Positions 20,687 to 28,487 of a stretch of DNA of 64,000 bases are shown piece after piece (the first letter of the stretch is position 1; every line of letters begins with the position of its first letter). The notes below the pieces were generated by a model, which saw only the letters and a program-made list of their open reading frames with translations, was not told the origin of the DNA and searched no databases. The DNA comes from Mucilaginibacter inviolabilis. GTDB lineage: Bacteria > Bacteroidota > Bacteroidia > Sphingobacteriales > Sphingobacteriaceae. The position numbers were made by a program, and so were the translations under genes. The stretch spans positions 1,302,001-1,366,000 of the forward strand of contig NZ_JAANAT010000001.1 in the NCBI RefSeq assembly GCF_011089895.1, written 5' to 3'.

Positions 20687-21460
20687 ATGTGTTTAATTAA
20701 AGTTCATATCAAATATCAGGATGACATTAATTGGCAAAACGGGGCGCATTGTGACTATAAATTAAAAGATGGACAGGTTGATGTCTGGCGTATCCGAATC
20801 AGTTCTAACCTGGTATTTATTGATGATTTTTTTAAAGTACTGTTACCCGATGAAATAATAAGGGCTAATCGTTATGTGCAAAAAAAAGACAAGCTCCGGT
20901 TTGTGGTAAGTCGTGGTGCATTGCGTTGCTTATTAAGTAAATATACCAACCAACCTCCCACCACAATTAAATTTGTAATCAGCGCAAATAAAAAACCCCA
21001 TATACATCAACAAAATTTAAAGTATAATGTATCACATGCCGGTGATTGGGTTTTAATTGCCATATCAAACACCGAAGTGGGTGTTGATACCGAAGAAATA
21101 GATCACTCCTTTAGTTATAAGGAGATCCTCGCTGATTATTTCAGTAAAGATGAGATCAATTACATTGCTCATCAGGGCTCCAGTAATAGTTTTTTTTTAC
21201 TTTGGACACGTAAAGAAGCCTTAACCAAGGCAACAGCCATTGGTTTAGACAATAACCTGAAACATATCCCCAGTTTAAACGGCGATCATGAATTAGACGG
21301 TGGCATATTAGCCTCATGTGGTAATTGGAAAATGAACAGTTTTAAAACCGACGAAAATAATATGGCAAGCCTGGCTACCGAAATAACAGCCGGGCATACG
21401 ATGTACTGGGATGTTAACTTCGAGAATTTTTTACCGGGCTTTAAACAATCCGTACTTTAG
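20687..21460 (+). CDS. 4'-phosphopantetheinyl transferase, Sfp type
   Basis: 257 residues with the Sfp/AcpT signatures VGVDTEEID (magnesium-binding Asp/Glu) and FFLLWTRKEALTKATAIGL (the W-x-x-K-E-A-x-x-K core). It transfers phosphopantetheine from CoA to carrier-protein serines. It lies 8 bases after the C-A-PCP-TE gene, so it almost certainly activates the four carrier domains of this cluster. Its 3' end overlaps the convergent glycosyltransferase gene by 30 bases. Having its own PPTase argues that the cluster is a self-contained functional unit. Confidence 0.93.
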   Translation: MCLIKVHIKYQDDINWQNGAHCDYKLKDGQVDVWRIRISSNLVFIDDFFKVLLPDEIIRANRYVQKKDKLRFVVSRGALRCLLSKYTNQPPTTIKFVISANKKPHIHQQNLKYNVSHAGDWVLIAISNTEVGVDTEEIDHSFSYKEILADYFSKDEINYIAHQGSSNSFFLLWTRKEALTKATAIGLDNNLKHIPSLNGDHELDGGILASCGNWKMNSFKTDENNMASLATEITAGHTMYWDVNFENFLPGFKQSVL

Positions 21461-22156
21461 TATACAGAATATCGCCCTTACCCCATCTTTCCATCCTATT
21501 TTTTTTCCCTCTTCGTAAGTACGACCATAATAAGATATACCAACTTCATATATCCTGATCTTAGGAATGCGCGATACTTTTATGGTAACCTCCGGCTCAA
21601 AGCCAAAACGTTTTTCGGTAAGCGAAATACCCTGTATCATTTGGGTGTTAAATAACTTATAACAGGTTTCCATATCCGTAAGGTTTAAGTTGGAAAACAT
21701 ATTAGAAGCGAACGTAAGCCATCTGTTACCTATCGTGTGCCAGAAAAACAATATCCGGTGTGGGTTACTCCCCATAAACCTTGAACCATAAACAACATCA
21801 GCAAAACCAGAAACTACCGGTTTTAACAAGTCATTATACTCCGCCGGATCATATTCAAGATCAGCATCCTGAATAATAAGGTACTCTCCAGTCGCCTTTG
21901 ATATACCGGTATGCAATGCGGCCCCTTTGCCTTTGTTTACCTCATGCTTAAAATATTGTATATTAAGGTCTGGATTGGTTTGCTGATAGCTGGCTATGGC
22001 CAGCTCGGTATTGTCTTTTGAACAATCATTCACAATAATAATCTCTTTCTGGATATCATTTATAAGGTTTACCTCTTTAATTTTATCCAAAATCAAATGT
22101 ATCGTGTTACCTTCGTTATAAGCAGGGATGATAATTGATAATTTTTGTAATGTCAT
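21431..22156 (-). CDS. Dolichyl/polyprenyl-phosphate-type GT2 glycosyltransferase
   Basis: 241 residues. Start MTLQKLSIIIPAYNEGNT at the ATG ending at 22156; an upstream in-frame TTG gives a longer but less likely form. Motifs: IIPAYNEG, VNDCSKDNT, NKGKGAALHTGI and QDADLEYDP (metal-binding DAD), as in dolichol-phosphate mannose synthases. There is no C-terminal membrane segment, so it is a soluble or peripheral member. Such enzymes load a sugar onto a polyprenyl-phosphate carrier. It is convergent with the PPTase gene (30-base overlap) and divergent from pbpC, so it may or may not belong to the NRPS locus. Confidence 0.85.
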   Translation of the reverse strand: MTLQKLSIIIPAYNEGNTIHLILDKIKEVNLINDIQKEIIIVNDCSKDNTELAIASYQQTNPDLNIQYFKHEVNKGKGAALHTGISKATGEYLIIQDADLEYDPAEYNDLLKPVVSGFADVVYGSRFMGSNPHRILFFWHTIGNRWLTFASNMFSNLNLTDMETCYKLFNTQMIQGISLTEKRFGFEPEVTIKVSRIPKIRIYEVGISYYGRTYEEGKKIGWKDGVRAIFCILKYGLFKAR

Positions 22157-22241
22157 TATTGTTTTTGTGGTCAAACTTTGCTTTGTTATATATATTTATA
22201 CTTCGGTATAAGCTTATTATATCTTTATTGAAAATATTTTA

Positions 22242-24635
22242 ATGCAAGCCGTACTAGAACACGTCAAAATTTACTTAAAAAAACCAAAAGTAATATTTAT
22301 ACTCATATTCCTGACTGTTTTAACTCTGCTATTTTGGTTTTGTTTGCCAAATCCTTTATTTAAAAGTCCAACATCTTATGTTATTGATGATAGCAATGGA
22401 CAATTACTGGGTGCTTCTATTGCTACAGATGGTCAGTGGCGTTTTCCATACAACGATAGTGTGCCCTATAAATTTAAACAATGTATCATTGCTTTTGAGG
22501 ACAAACGTTTTGAACATCATCCAGGTTTCGATCCTCTGGCCTTTGGCCGGGCCATAAAACAAAATATCTCATCCAAAAAAGTAACCAGCGGTGGCAGCAC
22601 CCTCACCATGCAGGTTATCAGGCTGGCTACCAGGCACAAGAGAAGCATCTGGAACAAGTTTTTAGAGATATTCATGGCATTGAGATTAGAGCTTACACAC
22701 AGTAAAAATGAGGTATTGGCGCTCTATGCCAGCAACGCGCCCTTCGGTACCAACGTAATAGGTTTGGATGCGGCTTCCTGGCGATACTTTGGAAGAGGGC
22801 CGGATAAATTATCCTGGGGTGAGATGGCAGCTATGGCTGTTTTACCTAATTCACCGTCACTGGTACATCCCGGCAGGAACAGATTGATACTGCTCAAAAA
22901 ACGAAACCTACTACTTCAGCGACTTTATAGAAATAGGATTATAGACAGCACTACAAGAGCCCTGGCCGAACTGGAGCCTGTACCTGATCGTCCGGTTCCT
23001 CTGCCGCAACAAGCACCTCACCTGCTTCAACGTTTTAAAAACGATCATCAACATCATCCAGATGGAGATACCCGATTGCAAACCAGTATAAACTCAGCAT
23101 TACAACAGCAGGTTAATGACATTTTAGAGCAGCATCACCAGGTTTTAAAAGCTAATGATATCAATAATATTGCCGCCATTGTTTTAGATGTAGAAACCGG
23201 GGCTACGCTGGCTTATGCGGGTAACATAGCTCATCGGGAAGATCCGCAGATGGAAAGTGATGTTGATGTGATTGACGCACCACGAAGCCCAGGCAGTACC
23301 TTAAAACCTTTATTATATGCATCGATGTTACACAGCGGTTTGATATTACCTAATAGTCTGCTGCCAGATGTACCTACATTAATAGCAGGTTATCACCCAG
23401 AAAATTTTGACCTGGGTTATGATGGGGCAGTACCGGCATCCCGGGCGCTATCCCGATCATTAAATGTACCTGCTGTAAAAATGCTACAGCAATTTAAATA
23501 CGAGCGTTTTTATGATTTTCTGCAAAAAGCGGGTATTACCACCTTAACAAAGCCGGCAGATCATTATGGGCTTTCATTAATATTAGGTGGTGGCGAAAAT
23601 ACCTTATGGGAGTTAAGCGGGGCCTATGCCGATATGGCTCGGGTACTTAATCACTATGATAGATACCATGGTCAATATAATCCGGCTGATTATCACAGCC
23701 CTGTTTATAGCGTGCCTGAAAAGCCTATAAAACCAAATCTGGAGAAGACAGGGTTATTGGATGCAGCATCTATATATTACACCTTTCAAGCTATGGAAGA
23801 AGTAATGCGCCCTGGTGAAGAAATGCTGTGGCAACAGTTCAGCTCTACCCAACGTGTAGCCTGGAAAACTGGCACCAGCTTTGGCTTTCGTGATGGGTGG
23901 GCAATAGGCATTACGCCCAGATATGTGGTTGGCGTATGGGTTGGTAACACCGATGGTGAAGGCAGGCCAGGATTAACAGGTATTAATACCGCCGCTCCTG
24001 CCCTCTTTGAAATCTTTAGGTTATTGCCTGTATCTCGCGATTGGTTTCCAATGCCCGTAAGCGAAATGGTCAAAATAAAAGTGTGCCATCAAAGTGGCTA
24101 CCGGGCCGGACAATATTGCGATAACACCGATGATATGCTGGTACCTAAATCAGGGCTTAAAGCGCCAGTTTGCCCCTATCATAAGCTAATACATTTATCT
24201 GCAGATAGCCAGTACCAGGTGAACGGTAATTGCGAATCGCCCGATAATATCGTAAATAAAAATTGGTTTGTGCTACCACCATCAATGGAATACTATTATA
24301 AGGCAAGGGATTATCAATATCATGTATTACCACCGTTTAAATCAGGTTGTTCACAGGCTGAGAATGGTAACGCTATGGAAGTAATATATCCTAAAGACGA
24401 TGCTAAAATATACGTACCACTAGAAGCCGACGGCAGCCGGGGCCGGATGATCTGTAATGCAGCACATCGTGTCCCAGGTATGAAAATATTCTGGCATCTG
24501 GATGATCAATACGTTGGCGAAACACAGGATTTTCACCAAATGTCACTAAATCCGCCACCCGGAAAACACATACTTACTCTGGTTGATGGAAATGGAAATA
24601 CCATAAATATAGGCTTTGAGATATTAAGCAAATAA
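22242..24635 (+). CDS. pbpC: Penicillin-binding protein 1C (bifunctional glycosyltransferase/transpeptidase)
   Basis: 797 residues. An N-terminal membrane anchor (about 15-38) is followed by a GT51 transglycosylase domain with FEDKRFEHHPGFDP near residue 85, then a transpeptidase domain with SPGSTLKP near 350 (catalytic serine, SxxK), SRSLN (SxN) and KTGTS near 545. The C-terminal domain beginning around 690 is of BiPBP_C type. The order and length match PBP1C. It polymerises and cross-links peptidoglycan in the periplasm. In many bacteria pbpC pairs with an alpha-2-macroglobulin gene; none is visible here. It is divergent from the upstream GT2 gene. Confidence 0.93.
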   Translation: MQAVLEHVKIYLKKPKVIFILIFLTVLTLLFWFCLPNPLFKSPTSYVIDDSNGQLLGASIATDGQWRFPYNDSVPYKFKQCIIAFEDKRFEHHPGFDPLAFGRAIKQNISSKKVTSGGSTLTMQVIRLATRHKRSIWNKFLEIFMALRLELTHSKNEVLALYASNAPFGTNVIGLDAASWRYFGRGPDKLSWGEMAAMAVLPNSPSLVHPGRNRLILLKKRNLLLQRLYRNRIIDSTTRALAELEPVPDRPVPLPQQAPHLLQRFKNDHQHHPDGDTRLQTSINSALQQQVNDILEQHHQVLKANDINNIAAIVLDVETGATLAYAGNIAHREDPQMESDVDVIDAPRSPGSTLKPLLYASMLHSGLILPNSLLPDVPTLIAGYHPENFDLGYDGAVPASRALSRSLNVPAVKMLQQFKYERFYDFLQKAGITTLTKPADHYGLSLILGGGENTLWELSGAYADMARVLNHYDRYHGQYNPADYHSPVYSVPEKPIKPNLEKTGLLDAASIYYTFQAMEEVMRPGEEMLWQQFSSTQRVAWKTGTSFGFRDGWAIGITPRYVVGVWVGNTDGEGRPGLTGINTAAPALFEIFRLLPVSRDWFPMPVSEMVKIKVCHQSGYRAGQYCDNTDDMLVPKSGLKAPVCPYHKLIHLSADSQYQVNGNCESPDNIVNKNWFVLPPSMEYYYKARDYQYHVLPPFKSGCSQAENGNAMEVIYPKDDAKIYVPLEADGSRGRMICNAAHRVPGMKIFWHLDDQYVGETQDFHQMSLNPPPGKHILTLVDGNGNTINIGFEILSK

Positions 24636-24704
24636 CCCTCATTTTAATAATTGACCGATTGCTTTTTTTGGCTGATCTGGAAAAATCTTTAAAAATCATG
24701 GATA

Positions 24705-24733
24705 TTACCCAACGTTTAAGGTTGTGAGTACGA
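24705..24733 (+). promoter_or_regulatory. Probable ECF sigma-dependent promoter, copy 1
   Basis: TTACCCAACGTTTAAG (24705-24720), 8 bases, then TACGA (24729-24733), ending 39 bases before the lipoprotein ATG. The same two boxes with the same 8-base gap and the same 39-base distance precede the ECF sigma gene at 25495. AAC-type -35 boxes are usual for ECF sigma factors. That the neighbouring sigma factor uses it is inference. Confidence 0.65.
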
Positions 24734-24771
24734 TGATGCAATAAAGATAAATTACTTAATCAATCAAAAAA

Positions 24772-25332
24772 ATGAAAAACTTAACCTATGTCCTTGTGGC
24801 CTTTCTATTATCAGTTTGTATTATCACAGCGTGCAAAAAGGCCGAGAATCCAGTTGCTGTCGACAAAAAATCAACGATCAGCAAAGCTAATGCAGCCAAC
24901 AATGGTGGTAACCCTGCTGATACAGTAGCCCTGGTTCCGCTTACTGGTGATCAGATTACCTTAGCACCGGGATTTTCACCCAGTGCAGTTGGCGACAGCG
25001 TATCTATCAGCTTTAACGCCCATACTACTAACTTATATTGTGCTCAGGGCACATTACAGTATCAAGCTATTATTGACTACAACAAAAACTTCAGTATTGA
25101 TTTTTTTAATGTGAGAGAACCTGGTGTTTGTCCAGTGGGCGCTAAAATACCTATGGTAGCAAGCCCTGTTTTAATCAGACATGTAAATCTTGCTAATGGT
25201 AATTATCCGCTTAAAGTTATCTTAAATAACACTACGTACACTGGCAGTATTACAGTCTCATCAGCAAACATTACTTTTAATTGGACCTATACCTCAGGAG
25301 TAGTCATATCGCCAAAGATTTTAAACCGTTAA
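24772..25332 (+). CDS. Small secreted lipoprotein of unknown function
   Basis: 186 residues. The N terminus is a lipoprotein signal peptide (MKNLTYVLVAFLLSVCIITACKKA) with lipobox I-T-A-C, so the mature protein would begin at Cys-21. The rest is a Thr/Ser/Asn-rich beta-type sequence with paired cysteines (TTNLYCAQG and EPGVCPVG) that could form a disulfide. I do not recognise a family. It stands alone and is followed by a hairpin. Its promoter motif is shared with the downstream ECF sigma gene, which suggests it is a target of that sigma factor in an envelope response. Confidence 0.75.
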   Translation: MKNLTYVLVAFLLSVCIITACKKAENPVAVDKKSTISKANAANNGGNPADTVALVPLTGDQITLAPGFSPSAVGDSVSISFNAHTTNLYCAQGTLQYQAIIDYNKNFSIDFFNVREPGVCPVGAKIPMVASPVLIRHVNLANGNYPLKVILNNTTYTGSITVSSANITFNWTYTSGVVISPKILNR

Positions 25333-25349
25333 TTTAAATCCTAAAACAA

Positions 25350-25383
25350 GAGAGATCAATCTGCTCACTGCAGATGATCTCTC
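25350..25383. terminator. Stem-loop after the lipoprotein gene
   Basis: GAGAGATC (25350-25357) pairs with GATCTCTC (25376-25383), and inner TCTGC pairs with GCAGA. The 3' side is A-rich rather than T-rich, so it may be a weak terminator or an mRNA-stabilising hairpin. Confidence 0.45.
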
Positions 25384-25427
25384 ACTAAAAATCAAATATT
25401 AAAAAAAATAAAAAAATATTTTCATTT

Positions 25428-25456
25428 TTACCCAACGTTTAAGCTACTACTTACGA
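25428..25456 (+). promoter_or_regulatory. Probable autoregulated ECF promoter, copy 2
   Basis: TTACCCAACGTTTAAG (25428-25443), 8 bases, TACGA (25452-25456), then 39 bases to the sigma-factor ATG. It is identical in both boxes and in both distances to the element at 24705. This is the arrangement expected if the sigma factor transcribes its own operon. Confidence 0.65.
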
Positions 25457-25494
25457 AGAGCCTGTTAAAAGCACCTACTGTGTGAATTTCTTGA

Positions 25495-26082
25495 ATGAAT
25501 CTTTCTAAAAAACAGGCTGAAAAGCTGGTAAAAGGCTGCATTAACAACAACCGCACGGCCCAGGAAGCTTTGTACAAGCTTTTTCATGCCGATATGCTGC
25601 GGGTGTGCTATAGCTATTTGCCTGATAAAGAGCTTGCCAAGGAAGCTTTTAATACAGGATTTCTTAAAGCTTTCCAATCCATAAAAAATTTTGATATCGA
25701 AAAAGGTGAATTAGGCGGATGGATCAGGAAGATTATGATCTATACGGCCATTGATCTATGTCGTAAAGAACTAAAATTTAATGTTAAAAGTCTCGACGAG
25801 CGGGACTCAGATGATTACCTTATCAGCCCGTCTGCATTAGAGAAATTGTATTTTGAGGATATTCTAAAAAATATCAGGACCCTACCCTTTGCTACTCAAA
25901 CCGTCTTTAACTTATCTGTACTCGATGGTTTTACACACAAGGAAATAAGCGAACAGTTAAACATTAGCGAAGGGACGTCGCGCTGGCATTTAGCCGAAGC
26001 AAAAAGAAAGTTAAGAGAACTGCTGGAAGCGTTGGCAACAGATAGCAACAAGTCCAAAGAAAGGAGTGAAAAAGCAAAATGA
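25495..26082 (+). CDS. ECF-type RNA polymerase sigma factor
   Basis: 195 residues. Region 2 is at about 20-90 (AQEALYKLFHADMLRVCYSYL, GGWIRKIMIYTAIDLCRKE). Region 4 is at about 125-180 and includes the helix-turn-helix VFNLSVLDGFTHKEISEQLNISEGTSRWHLAEAKRKLR. This is the two-domain layout of group 4 sigma factors. The last 4 bases overlap the start of the beta-barrel/membrane protein gene, a sigma/regulator pairing. The upstream bipartite motif suggests autoregulation. The extracytoplasmic signal is unknown. Confidence 0.92.
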   Translation: MNLSKKQAEKLVKGCINNNRTAQEALYKLFHADMLRVCYSYLPDKELAKEAFNTGFLKAFQSIKNFDIEKGELGGWIRKIMIYTAIDLCRKELKFNVKSLDERDSDDYLISPSALEKLYFEDILKNIRTLPFATQTVFNLSVLDGFTHKEISEQLNISEGTSRWHLAEAKRKLRELLEALATDSNKSKERSEKAK

Positions 26083-27680
26083 AAAATTCATTGAACTACC
26101 TTAATCTTTGGCAGAAAAAGAGAAATGAGTTGCCTGTGAGTGATGAACCCCAACAGGACTGGCTGGCTATGCAAGCTCTTTTGGATGCTCATCTGCCTAA
26201 TCCTACAGTAAAACATAATGCAGCTTCGAAAATAACTAAAGCTATAAAAGCGTCAAAAACATGGTCGATCATATCCGTTACCCTACCGGCAGCAGTATTG
26301 ATTTGTGTTTTAGCTTATGTGTATATCATCAAACCAAAACACATAGATCAGCCAAAAAAACATAAAAAGCAGGAAGTAATCACCCATAAAGACAGCTTGC
26401 AAAAACTCAGCTCAGATTCTTTAAATAAAACAGATACCGTACTGTTTAAAAATGATAGTACTTCTGCAATTAAAGGACTATCTGATACTGCTGATAATAA
26501 AAATGAACTAACAAACACCAGAAAATTAGATTCACCTGTTTCATCAAGCAAGCCTTATATAACATCGTCATCAAATACCACTCAAAATAATCGTAATGCT
26601 ACCCTCGTTATGAATAATAATAACAAGAGAGCTTTCTTAGTAAATGGCATTCATGCGTTCTCTGGCACCACCACCGGACAAACAGTCAATCATAAGCAGT
26701 CAAATAAAACTAAAATGAGTGTACCAGCCGCTTCCTTTTATACCCAGGGTATTAATCCAACTGATCTAAACAACAATAAGACACTCCTATTAGCCTCAAA
26801 CAGTTATATAACACAACACCTGATCAATAATTCAGATAGTGTTTTTTATGATCGTAACAGTTTTTTTAATTCGTATACCGCAAATAATATATTAGCAACA
26901 AAAGGCGGCAATACGCAAAATAATAGTGTTGTAGATCTGATCACAAAAGATCATAAAAAGATAAATGCGTTAAGTACACGGATAAAGGATAAAAATCCAA
27001 AGACAAGATCCGTAAATAACAAGATCAACATTTCAATCCCGTCAAATATTGATTATGGGATCCTACTTGGTGTAAATGCATCCAATAGCTTTACCCCTAA
27101 AGCCCAAAACAGTAATTTTTATGGAAGCCTGCCGGTTGATATGTATGCTGGCCTATATGGCACTTACAATTTCAATGATAAACTGGCTATCGGTATACAA
27201 GTAAAAGGCCTAAATCCATTGCGCTTTAATGGGTCGTATACCCACCACAACGAAAGTAAAATAGATACCAATCAAACGTTGAGTATAAATGATTCACGAA
27301 AAGCTTATTTTGTAAATATACCCTTGCATCTTGTTTACCATATTACGCCTAACATTCACGTTAAAGGTGGACCGGTTATCCAAATACCGGTGAAACAAAT
27401 TAATGGCACCAGCAATTATCAAACATCAAAAGCCAAAAAAGATACATTGGGATATTACAATACGGTAACTGACAAAATAAACGCCACCCGGTATGAGCAG
27501 AAAATTAATTTAGGCTTTTCAGGAGGTATTAGCCTACAGTATCAACGTTGGATGTTAGAAGCTACTTATAATAAAAGTTTCAAAGGCTATCTGGTAACAT
27601 CCGATTTGGGTAGTTACAACACAAATCCGGGTTCTGTTCAAATCTCTATTGGCTTTCAACTCAATAAGACTAAAAAGTAG
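26079..27680 (+). CDS. Anti-sigma-like membrane protein with C-terminal outer-membrane beta-barrel domain
   Basis: 533 residues. Order: a 60-residue soluble N terminus (LNLWQKKRNELP), one membrane helix (about 66-87, WSIISVTLPAAVLICVLAYVYII), a long Lys/Ser/Asn/Thr-rich linker (about 90-310), then a C-terminal domain (about 320-533) of alternating amphipathic strands with GLYGTYNFNDKLAIGIQVKG and a final SVQISIGFQLNK. That ending is typical of PorT-like outer-membrane barrels. There is no cleavable signal peptide. The N terminus in the cytoplasm could hold the sigma factor while the barrel sits in the outer membrane. Translational overlap with the sigma gene supports a regulator role. Function is inferred. 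Confidence 0.7.
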   Translation: MKNSLNYLNLWQKKRNELPVSDEPQQDWLAMQALLDAHLPNPTVKHNAASKITKAIKASKTWSIISVTLPAAVLICVLAYVYIIKPKHIDQPKKHKKQEVITHKDSLQKLSSDSLNKTDTVLFKNDSTSAIKGLSDTADNKNELTNTRKLDSPVSSSKPYITSSSNTTQNNRNATLVMNNNNKRAFLVNGIHAFSGTTTGQTVNHKQSNKTKMSVPAASFYTQGINPTDLNNNKTLLLASNSYITQHLINNSDSVFYDRNSFFNSYTANNILATKGGNTQNNSVVDLITKDHKKINALSTRIKDKNPKTRSVNNKINISIPSNIDYGILLGVNASNSFTPKAQNSNFYGSLPVDMYAGLYGTYNFNDKLAIGIQVKGLNPLRFNGSYTHHNESKIDTNQTLSINDSRKAYFVNIPLHLVYHITPNIHVKGGPVIQIPVKQINGTSNYQTSKAKKDTLGYYNTVTDKINATRYEQKINLGFSGGISLQYQRWMLEATYNKSFKGYLVTSDLGSYNTNPGSVQISIGFQLNKTKK

Positions 27681-27776
27681 TTGTAGTAAAATTACATTCC
27701 TATAGACTAAAACACCCTATTTAAGCAAAATACAAGTACAAACATTTATTATATTGGCAGATCAATTTTAATAGCA

Positions 27777-28487
27777 ATGCTTGAACAGTATGATCTGCAT
27801 AATTTAATGGTAATTGATATTGAAACTGTGCCCCAATACAGTTCACATGATCAGGTGCCAGAACATCTTCAAAAATTATGGGAACGCAAGAGTCAAAACA
27901 TTCGTAAGGATGAAAGCGCTGAGAATTATTACACCAATGCTGGGATCTGGGCTGAGTTTGGCAAGATCATTTGTATATCTGTTGGCATATTTACCGGCGG
28001 CAAAGATATTGGTTTAAGAATAAAATCATTTGCCGGCCACGATGAAAAAGATCTGCTCACCCGGTTTTCAACATTATTATTTAGCCAACCGTCAAACTTG
28101 GTTCTATGCGCGCATAATGGTAAAGAATTCGATTTCCCTTACATCTGTCGTAGATTGTTGATCAATGGGCTGCCGTTTCCGCATCAGTTACAATTAGCCG
28201 GGAAAAAGCCATGGGAAATTGTACATATTGATACCATGGAACTTTGGAAATTTGGGGATTATAAAAACTACACTTCTCTAAATCTGCTTACCGCAATTTT
28301 TGATATCCCAACCCCAAAAGACGATATTGATGGTAGTATGGTTGGCGATGTTTATTGGAATCTGAACCAGCTTGATCGTATATGCACTTATTGCCAAAAA
28401 GATGTAATAGCTACAGCACAACTATTAAGACGCTATCGGGGCGAAGAATTGATAAAAGATGAATTGATTACCCTAATAGGTCAATAA
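27777..28487 (+). CDS. DEDD-family 3'-5' exonuclease (PolB-like)
   Basis: 236 residues. Exonuclease motifs: I, LMVIDIETVP (residues 9-18); II, VLCAHNGKEFDFPYICRRL; III, YCQKDVIATAQLL. Together they give the D-E-D-D metal-binding set with a tyrosine in motif III. This matches the predicted 3'-5' exonuclease family related to the proofreading domain of family B polymerases, which is common as a stand-alone gene in Bacteroidota. There is no polymerase domain. Its stop codon directly abuts the ATG of the ABC transporter gene, so they are co-transcribed. Substrate, DNA or RNA, is unknown. Confidence 0.85.
   Translation: MLEQYDLHNLMVIDIETVPQYSSHDQVPEHLQKLWERKSQNIRKDESAENYYTNAGIWAEFGKIICISVGIFTGGKDIGLRIKSFAGHDEKDLLTRFSTLLFSQPSNLVLCAHNGKEFDFPYICRRLLINGLPFPHQLQLAGKKPWEIVHIDTMELWKFGDYKNYTSLNLLTAIFDIPTPKDDIDGSMVGDVYWNLNQLDRICTYCQKDVIATAQLLRRYRGEELIKDELITLIGQ

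Noticed and set aside
22157..22174. Longer TTG-started form of the GT2 at 21431
   Set aside because: The ATG at 22156 gives the usual short lead into SIIIPAYNEG; the TTG extension adds nothing conserved.
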